A stretch of DNA of 64,000 nucleotides. It comes from CAZAPG01 sp964486935 (GTDB taxonomy: Bacteria > Chloroflexota > Anaerolineae > 4572-78 > J111). Below the pieces are notes generated by a model. That model ran no database searches. It saw nothing but the letters and a program-made list of their open reading frames with translations, and was not told the origin of the DNA. The position numbers were made by a program, and so were the translations under genes. Positions 59,072 to 64,000 of the stretch are shown here, piece after piece. The stretch lies in contig CAZAPG010000032.1 of assembly GCA_964486935.1 (NCBI GenBank), forward strand, positions 16,091 through 80,090, read 5' to 3'. Positions within the stretch are counted from its first letter, which is position 1; every line of letters starts with the position of its first letter.

Positions 59072-59449
59072 ATGTCCCTCAACAAATATCCGCAAAAAGT
59101 GCAAGCCAGAGTACGAGTAATAGAAACCAGTACCTATGAAGGTTTTTGCCGGTGGAATGGTTACGTTGCCGAAGTAAGCAGCGGGACATTTGCCCACGAA
59201 ATGGGCCACGCAACGGCCCACATTCTAGGAATTGAAAATGAATTGGCCGAATTGGTGTGGGAGCATCCTGGCTCAGAAGTTGTGACCAACGACAACATTT
59301 TTTGTTACGGAGCGCAACAAAGAGCCAAAGGTAACATTGACCACGCCAAGGCCGAATACGCCGCGGATGCAATCCAGGCGTACACGGAAGGCTGGCCTGA
59401 ATTACCCATCCACATCAAGGAATACCTGGACGCAATATGGACTGCTTAA
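59072..59449 (+). CDS. Cassette 5a: small HExxH metallopeptidase-like protein
   Basis: 125 residues, AGGA 7 bases before ATG. The zinc motif HEMGHATAH (residues 42-50 approximately) is followed by an acidic helix AEYAADAIQAY that may supply a third ligand. The small size and pattern resemble ImmA/IrrE-type metallopeptidases, which cleave repressors in mobile elements and stress responses. No signal peptide, so cytoplasmic. Overlaps the next gene by 13 bases. The promoter with twin operators and the adjacent HTH protein resemble an ImmA-ImmR or toxin-antitoxin logic. Confidence 0.72.
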   Translation: MSLNKYPQKVQARVRVIETSTYEGFCRWNGYVAEVSSGTFAHEMGHATAHILGIENELAELVWEHPGSEVVTNDNIFCYGAQQRAKGNIDHAKAEYAADAIQAYTEGWPELPIHIKEYLDAIWTA

Positions 59450-59655
59450 ACGAGGTAATGTCAGCCCCCGAAGCCGAAAAGATTTGGGGGTTAAAGCCCG
59501 GTACAATTCGGGCATCCTGTCAGCGAGGCCCGCTCAAGGGCAGATGTCGGAAGTCTGCTGGCACGTGGCTTGTACTCAGGTCAGATATGATTGACCATTA
59601 CGGCGAGATATGCGAGCGTTGTGGGTGGTATAGCCGTAGATGTATTTGTAATTAG
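59437..59655 (+). CDS. Cassette 5b: excisionase-like HTH protein with Cys-rich tail
   Basis: 72 residues from ATG 59437; ATG 59458 (MSAPEAEKIWGLK) is an alternative. The core APEAEKIWGLKPGTIRASCQRG then GTWLVLRSDMIDHYG matches the MerR-like helix-turn-helix found in excisionases and small regulators (recognition helix near residues 20-32). The tail CERCGWYSRRCIC may bind Zn2+. Overlaps the metallopeptidase gene by 13 bases, so they are translated together. The most likely ligand of the twin operators. Stop 11 bases before attC5. Confidence 0.7.
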   Translation: MDCLNEVMSAPEAEKIWGLKPGTIRASCQRGPLKGRCRKSAGTWLVLRSDMIDHYGEICERCGWYSRRCICN

Positions 59656-59665
59656 CCTTACGTCT

Positions 59666-59770
59666 CGCTAACAAAGCCAATGCAGCCGACCCGTAGGCCC
59701 GCATTATCAGCGCAAGACTTACGGGTCGGCATTGTAATTAGCCGGGCGGCTGATTGGCAGGGCGTTGGGC
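59666..59770 (+). other. attC5 recombination site
   Basis: 105 bp, the shortest. CGCTAAC (59666-59672) to GTTGGGC (59764-59770). Outer arms GCCAATGCAGCCG / reverse complement GCCAATCAGCCG with one extra G. The interior has its own palindrome GACCCGTAGG...CTTACGGGTC. Confidence 0.9.
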
Positions 59771-59783
59771 TGTTGAGGGAATT

Positions 59784-61259
59784 ATGCTTGTTTTGTCAAG
59801 TGACGCGGATATACGAAGACAAATGCTTTCCTCTAAAATTGAGGATTTGAACCTTTCAGTACGAGCATATAATTCTTTGAAACGTGCCGGAATTGATACT
59901 GTTGGTCAAATAATTGATTTGCGCGAGGACGGAATTTCAAAAATTCGTAACCTGGGTCAACTGCAATTGGATGAAATTTTTGACACCATAGCCAAGCTTT
60001 TTGGGGTTTCACGGAGATCTCTGGTTATGCTTTCTTTTGAACAAAGCACAGAAAAGCCCCTTGAAAAAGACGAAGAAGCTACCGGGTCGAAAGAATTGAC
60101 TGAATTATCCCAGGACGTTGCCAATGCGGATTTTGTGGAACTTTTCACGTTGGCTCAAACAAAGGCTCTCAATGGGCGCGAAAGTAAAATAGTAGAACTA
60201 CGATATGGTTTTACAGGTGGAGAAGCGCATACGTTAGAAGAAATAGGTAAGCAAATCGGTGTCTCGCGGGAAAGGGTTCGGCAAATATTAAACAAATGCC
60301 ATAGAAAGATTGTGGCAAGAGGGAAAAGAGATATCCGAATCCAGCAAATTAACGAACCCTGTGGTGCATTACTTTGGTATGTCAATCAGACTATTCGCCC
60401 TAATGATGAAAATGCAATAGAAAGATTGGTTGATTTTATTGAGAACGAACTTCCTTATTTGTCTATAACAACTCATGCGCTTCCCTTAATTACACATCTG
60501 GTCTTTCACAACAGAAAAGCCTCTAAAAAACACCTCGCTGAAGCTGGAAATATAATCAAGAAGCGCAATTATGAACGGCAACAAGCATACAAACAACAAA
60601 TTCCATGGGAGAAATTCGAGAAATTGCTTTCGTTTACTATATGGCCTGGTGCTGTTAAAATATTGTCGGTTGATAAAATGGCTTTTTTAGAGCGTCAACG
60701 AGATGTTTCATTGGATGGTGAAGGTCACGCCGGACATTTTCATAGTAATAAGTTGAATAGATACGTTCAGTATGAGTCGAAATTAGAACACGATTTTTTG
60801 CAAAAGCTGGAAACATTTGAACAGATAGTTTTTTATCAAGAACAACCTTTTGAAATTCCATATGAATTTGAAAATCGAGAGTATTTATATTATCCAGATG
60901 TTTTGCTTGTCTTACAAGATGGCAAGGGGATAATAGTTGAGATAAAACCTGTGTTCAAGATGGCTTTGCAGGTCAATTTAAAGAAATGGACGGCTCTCAA
61001 ACATTTCTGTGCTAATAACGGATTAGGCTTATTGATAACTGACGGTAGGTATACAATCCAACAGGTTCAACGCCATATAATCAATTCTCAATTTGCTGAA
61101 GATGTTCTCTCTGCTTTGGAAATGGGGACACTATCTTGGGGAGAATATAAGAGTATTCGGGATAAGCATAAAGTGAATCGTAATGACTTTTTGGCGTTGG
61201 TATTGAAAAATAGATTGGTATGGCAACTAAATCCATTCAGGTTAAGTACATCAGTTTAA
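59784..61259 (+). CDS. Cassette 6: RNAP alpha-CTD-like / sigma4-like / PD-(D/E)XK nuclease fusion
   Basis: 491 residues from ATG 59784 (GAGGGA 4 bases ahead); a TTG at 59754 would start inside attC5. Residues about 16-70 match the RNA polymerase alpha C-terminal domain (IEDLNLSVRAYNSLKRAGID, KIRNLGQLQLDEIFDTIAKL). Residues about 120-175 match sigma region 4.2 (GRESKIVELRYGF, HTLEEIGKQIGVSRERVRQI). After a helical stretch, about 325-430 resemble a TnsA-like nuclease: YVQYESKLEHDFL (Glu), YYPDVLLVL (Asp), GKGIIVEIKP (Glu-x-Lys). Transcription-type DNA binding joined to a nuclease is unusual. Possible roles: defence against phage promoters or targeted cleavage. Confidence 0.78.
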   Translation: MLVLSSDADIRRQMLSSKIEDLNLSVRAYNSLKRAGIDTVGQIIDLREDGISKIRNLGQLQLDEIFDTIAKLFGVSRRSLVMLSFEQSTEKPLEKDEEATGSKELTELSQDVANADFVELFTLAQTKALNGRESKIVELRYGFTGGEAHTLEEIGKQIGVSRERVRQILNKCHRKIVARGKRDIRIQQINEPCGALLWYVNQTIRPNDENAIERLVDFIENELPYLSITTHALPLITHLVFHNRKASKKHLAEAGNIIKKRNYERQQAYKQQIPWEKFEKLLSFTIWPGAVKILSVDKMAFLERQRDVSLDGEGHAGHFHSNKLNRYVQYESKLEHDFLQKLETFEQIVFYQEQPFEIPYEFENREYLYYPDVLLVLQDGKGIIVEIKPVFKMALQVNLKKWTALKHFCANNGLGLLITDGRYTIQQVQRHIINSQFAEDVLSALEMGTLSWGEYKSIRDKHKVNRNDFLALVLKNRLVWQLNPFRLSTSV

Positions 61260-61270
61260 GCCGCAAAACA

Positions 61271-61397
61271 GCCCAACAATGCTATTGCACGCGAATTGCT
61301 ATCCTTCCGTTTTTAGAAATTAGTTGCACCTGTGACGTCACTTAGGCGTTGAAAGCAATTTTGCTGGCCCGCAATCGCGTGAATAGCGGCGTTGGGC
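61271..61397 (+). other. attC6 recombination site
   Basis: 127 bp. GCCCAAC (61271-61277) to GTTGGGC (61391-61397), both perfect to consensus. Left arm GCTATTGCACGCGAATTGC; right arm (reverse complement) GCTATTCACGCGATTGC, two extra bases. Confidence 0.92.
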
Positions 61398-61469
61398 CAC
61401 TCATTGAGTTTATGTCAACCAGAAAGTTCGGGTTGCACGTACTAATGCACTAATAGAAAGAAGTCTAAA

Positions 61470-62633
61470 ATGAATTTAAGGGATTTGATTGTCTTTATAC
61501 TTGGTATCGTTGTAGGAGTAGTTTTGGACCTTTCTAAAGATTATTTTTCACGCATTCTAAAAGACTTTATTGTTCACCGTGCCAAAGCCCGGTATACTCA
61601 AGTAAGTATCCCTAATCCTGCATCAGAGTTTCATTGCTATCGTATAGGAAATTTGGAAATCCCTGTTACGCCTGTAGTTGGTTCGCCGGAAACTCCGTTT
61701 CACTTGGATGAAGTAACCATTCATTTCCAGCCCCTAATTAAGGAGCAACAGCCGGATTATCCACTGGAGCTAAGAGCCGCTCGACAATATCTAATTGAGG
61801 AGACCGAACGAAAGTATGGCTTAAAAACTCTTGGTGATGATGACATAATGCCGCGACTCGATAAAATAGAACAAGGACCAGAAATATTTGGAGATAAGCG
61901 TGGACATCTAAACATTTATCTTTCGCTTACAACATTCTATAGTTTAGCTGCAACAAATAGAGGGCTGGAATATCGTGTAATTCCTGCATCGGGTCTAGTT
62001 TCTCGATTTACATCAAATCAAACTATAAGAGAGGCTTATTGCTTACCACCGTATCACGATTTGAGTAAATCACTTTTAGCAAATGCTCCGGGAGTAGAAG
62101 TAGCTGTCATCTCAAGGAGTCTAAGTCAAAATCCCAAAGACCAATTGATAGTTCGGCGTCGTAGTCAAGATGTTTTGTTCTTTCGAGGATACTACCAGGT
62201 CTCTGCAACAGGTTATATGAGTCTAGCTCACCGTGACTCTAATGATAATCCTAACCCTTTCATCACTGCAATTACTGAAGCAAAACAAGAAATCGCTGAT
62301 AGCCTCTCACTACTGCCTGAAGATTTCAATTTGGTAGGTGTATCAATCAAGTGGGAAGACTTGCATCCAGCCTTTTACGGATACATTGAAACTGGCAGAA
62401 CAGTTCATGAGTTACTCGGAGACTTTAAGAGAGATTCATATGAGGGAACTCTTTCTGCGATTCCTTTCGATCCCAAAAGTGTCTTATCACACATAATAAA
62501 AGAGAAATGGACTGCGCCGAGTGCCCTTACTACGATCTCGACACTTTTAGCGTTTTATCCACGCCGCGAAATAGAGGCTATTGCAAGAACTCTTCCCGCT
62601 AAAGAGTGGAAAGATTTTATAGAAACTTTATAA
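61470..62633 (+). CDS. Cassette 7: membrane-anchored protein with Nudix-like C-terminal region
   Basis: 387 residues. One N-terminal helix (about 5-22, LIVFILGIVVGVVLDL) followed by a basic segment, so the bulk is probably cytoplasmic. The middle (about 45-225) is unclassified. Residues about 235-310 show a degenerate Nudix-like pattern: QVSATGYMSLAHRDSND, then ITAITEAKQEIADSLSL in the place of the REx2EExG helix; only part of the metal-binding acids are kept, so binding rather than hydrolysis is likely. C-terminus helical. The match is weak. AGAAAGAAG upstream serves as ribosome site. Alone in its cassette. Confidence 0.6.
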   Translation: MNLRDLIVFILGIVVGVVLDLSKDYFSRILKDFIVHRAKARYTQVSIPNPASEFHCYRIGNLEIPVTPVVGSPETPFHLDEVTIHFQPLIKEQQPDYPLELRAARQYLIEETERKYGLKTLGDDDIMPRLDKIEQGPEIFGDKRGHLNIYLSLTTFYSLAATNRGLEYRVIPASGLVSRFTSNQTIREAYCLPPYHDLSKSLLANAPGVEVAVISRSLSQNPKDQLIVRRRSQDVLFFRGYYQVSATGYMSLAHRDSNDNPNPFITAITEAKQEIADSLSLLPEDFNLVGVSIKWEDLHPAFYGYIETGRTVHELLGDFKRDSYEGTLSAIPFDPKSVLSHIIKEKWTAPSALTTISTLLAFYPRREIEAIARTLPAKEWKDFIETL

Positions 62634-62669
62634 TTTTAAAGTAAGCATCACTTTTGAGGTGGAAAAGTG

Positions 62670-62793
62670 GCCCAACAAATCGTTCTAGCCGACTTGCTAC
62701 CATTGCAATTATCAATCATACTTTGCTGGCAAAGACTCTGGTAAATGAGTCATATTTTGCTAGCCCGCAAGCGGCTAAACTCAAGCGTTAGGG
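62670..62793 (+). other. attC7 recombination site
   Basis: 124 bp. GCCCAAC (62670-62676) to GTTAGGG (62787-62793). Left arm TAGCCGACTTGC, right arm (reverse complement) TAGCCGCTTGCGGG, one extra A. Confidence 0.9.
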
Positions 62794-62820
62794 CGCAAAT
62801 CACAATAGAGAGGTATCCTT

Positions 62821-63279
62821 ATGACTGAGAAATTTATAGCTATATTGGCACAAGAGGGTAATGTTGAATGCTTGATAATCAATGCATCAAACAAAATGGC
62901 TGCATATCAAAAATTCGTTAGGCATTATGCTCCAACTGATGATGTCCTAAATGACCACATTTGCGACCCGTCTATAAATATGGGTCTAATGGAATTATTT
63001 TGGAGAGACGAAAACGGTTATTTTTTTGATAGCGAAACTGGTGAAACTAAAGTCCCGATAGAATATGCTGAAAATTGCGCCCGAAAAAACATAAGAGAAT
63101 TTTTTGGTAACCATAAAAATTTTGCAGATTTATATCTTGAATACATAGATAAGGTTGAAAGTGAAGATGATATTGAGAAATGTCAATTCCCTGATGAAAT
63201 GGTCAATTATATTGCGCTTAATATTGAGTGGTACCAAGACGTGACAGTAATACCCATCAGTAAAATTAATCAGATTTAG
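62821..63279 (+). CDS. Cassette 8a: small acidic cytoplasmic protein, unknown
   Basis: 152 residues, GAGAGG ribosome site. Mixed alpha/beta prediction, strongly acidic (KVESEDDIEKCQFPDEM; DVLNDHICDPSIN), no membrane segment and no motif that I recognise. Paired with a downstream membrane protein in the same cassette (17-base gap), reminiscent of effector-immunity or toxin-membrane partner pairs, but this is inference from layout only. Codon use is AT-rich. Confidence 0.6.
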   Translation: MTEKFIAILAQEGNVECLIINASNKMAAYQKFVRHYAPTDDVLNDHICDPSINMGLMELFWRDENGYFFDSETGETKVPIEYAENCARKNIREFFGNHKNFADLYLEYIDKVESEDDIEKCQFPDEMVNYIALNIEWYQDVTVIPISKINQI

Positions 63280-63296
63280 GTTGCTTTAATGAAATA

Positions 63297-63695
63297 ATGA
63301 AAAATAAAACTCCGAGTCAAAAAAAACTGAAAGATAGTTATTTCTCAATGTTATTTAAGTTACTTGGCTGGATGGTTCTTATTTTTGTATGTAGGTATAT
63401 TGCCCCTTGGGGAGCAGGTAAATATTTTAGTACCCCTACTGGACGAGAAACTGAACCAGCCATTAATTTTTGGGCCGGTTTTTTAATTATAGGGTTTTTT
63501 AGTTTCGTTGCATTTGCGTATGCATCTTCCACCAAAAAGGGTCTTATTGGAGCCATTATCGGAGCTGGTGTTTGTGCCTCAATATCAAGCTTAATTGGGT
63601 CTGGTGATGGACCAGTTGTCGCACTCAGTATGGGAGCAATAGCTGGGGCATTTATTGGAGGATTTATTGGTAATATTATTGCGGAGTGGCCATAG
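63297..63695 (+). CDS. Cassette 8b: small membrane protein with glycine-zipper helices
   Basis: 132 residues. Basic N-terminus (KNKTPSQKKLKDSYF) and three to four helices: LFKLLGWMVLIFVCRYIAPW, NFWAGFLIIGFFSFVAFAYA, GLIGAIIGAGVCASISSLIG and MGAIAGAFIGGFIGNIIA. The last two are Gly-zipper-like (GxxxGxxxG), a pattern seen in pore-forming or oligomeric small proteins. Ribosome site weak; translation may be coupled to 8a. No family recognised. Confidence 0.6.
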   Translation: MKNKTPSQKKLKDSYFSMLFKLLGWMVLIFVCRYIAPWGAGKYFSTPTGRETEPAINFWAGFLIIGFFSFVAFAYASSTKKGLIGAIIGAGVCASISSLIGSGDGPVVALSMGAIAGAFIGGFIGNIIAEWP

Positions 63696-63767
63696 TGTTA
63701 AGAATATCGCACTTTGTCTGCTCAAGCTCATTGAACCAGCAATATACAAATTATAACCCAAAATGCA

Positions 63768-63890
63768 CCCTAACAAATCGTTGCACTTGACGCCTAATCG
63801 TGGCTTTTTACCAACCTCACTTGGGTCACGGCGGTGCCTTGGGGTGGGTCATTCCGCGCTCACCCGGCGCAAGTGAACTTGGCGTTAGGG
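63768..63890 (+). other. attC8 recombination site
   Basis: 123 bp. CCCTAAC (63768-63774) to GTTAGGG (63884-63890). Left arm GTTGCACTTGACGCC, right arm (reverse complement) GTTCACTTGCGCCG, two unpaired bases. It ends the last complete cassette; the next begins here. Confidence 0.9.
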
Positions 63891-63899
63891 GGCTGGCAG

Positions 63900-64000
63900 A
63901 TGAGGCCAAGGGGAGGAGAGAGGGACAACTTTTCCCCGACCGAATCTTCGGTGGCGAACCTGAGCGACGCTGGCGGGATGGTGTCGCCGGGGTCCAATTG
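63900..64000 (+). CDS. Cassette 9: possible start of a gene, cut by window edge
   Basis: An open frame from ATG 63900 runs to the window end (33 codons, MRPRGGERDNFSPTESS...). It is GC-rich, unlike the other cassettes, and lacks a clear ribosome site. It may be chance; the real gene of cassette 9 may start further right. Confidence 0.2.
   Translation, partial: MRPRGGERDNFSPTESSVANLSDAGGMVSPGSN

Larger units (their letters stand above)
54104..64000 (+). mobile_element. Integron cassette array without a visible integrase (CALIN)
   Basis: Eight attC sites divide eight complete cassettes, bounded at 54104, 55890, 57086, 57987, 58945, 59764, 61391, 62787 and 63884; a ninth cassette runs off the window. 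All cargo genes read in the plus direction. For every complete cassette the inverse core of its attC is the exact reverse complement of the core at its own 5' end: GTTAGGT/ACCTAAC, GTTAGCC/GGCTAAC, GTTAGCG/CGCTAAC, GTTAGCT/AGCTAAC, GTTAGCG/CGCTAAC, GTTGGGC/GCCCAAC, GTTGGGC/GCCCAAC, GTTAGGG/CCCTAAC. Cargo is AT-richer than the backbone. No IntI-like tyrosine recombinase is encoded on either side within the window. Confidence 0.92.

Overview
The window is about 64 kb of a GC-rich bacterial chromosome. It most resembles an uncultivated member of the Chloroflexota (Anaerolineae-like). This placement is inference from protein style: many lipoproteins and membrane proteins with Thr/Pro 'TPTPTP' linkers, large GAF-type histidine kinases, a huge NTPase-TPR protein, a TrpB2-type tryptophan synthase beta chain and a Rex repressor. 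No rRNA, tRNA or CRISPR array was recognised.

Layout. 1-1468 (minus): fatty-acid/phospholipid genes plsX and a truncated fabF. 1708-7670 (minus): a complete Mrp (Mnh) cation/proton antiporter operon in the canonical order A-G. 8098-14238: two multi-domain histidine kinases around an amidohydrolase. 14346-22969: TrpB2, an MFS transporter, a DegT aminotransferase-methyltransferase-flippase operon (surface glycan or lipid work), an Ig-like lipoprotein and a degenerate receiver protein. 23363-30456: a complete F-type ATP synthase operon (atpZ/I-B-E-F-H-A-G-D-C), followed by mreB and rex. 32732-49665: lipoproteins, two-component proteins, a 2323-residue STAND-like NTPase with roughly 45 TPRs, and an FHA/Ig/SH3 membrane protein. 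49692-49879: a MITE-like insertion with 10-bp flanking direct repeats. 49880-53930: a membrane protein, a molybdopterin-domain protein, an ATP-grasp enzyme, yggX and a formyltransferase.

The most striking region is 54104-64000, a clearly more AT-rich array of integron gene cassettes. Eight attC recombination sites separate plus-strand cassettes. In all eight complete cassettes the inverse core of the attC is the exact reverse complement of the core at that same cassette's own 5' end. This is the expected result of site-specific cassette insertion. No integron integrase gene lies in the window, so the array behaves as a CALIN (cluster of attC sites lacking an integrase) unless intI lies beyond the right edge. 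The cargo includes a protein joining an RNA polymerase alpha-CTD-like domain, a sigma region 4-like helix-turn-helix and a PD-(D/E)XK nuclease; a metallopeptidase/HTH gene pair with its own promoter and two operators; a membrane-anchored NucS-like nuclease; and several unknown membrane proteins.

How the backbone works together: ATP synthase (predicted H+-type c subunit) and the Mrp antiporter couple proton and cation gradients, Rex would sense NADH/NAD+, and the dense set of kinases and receivers suggests heavy environmental sensing.
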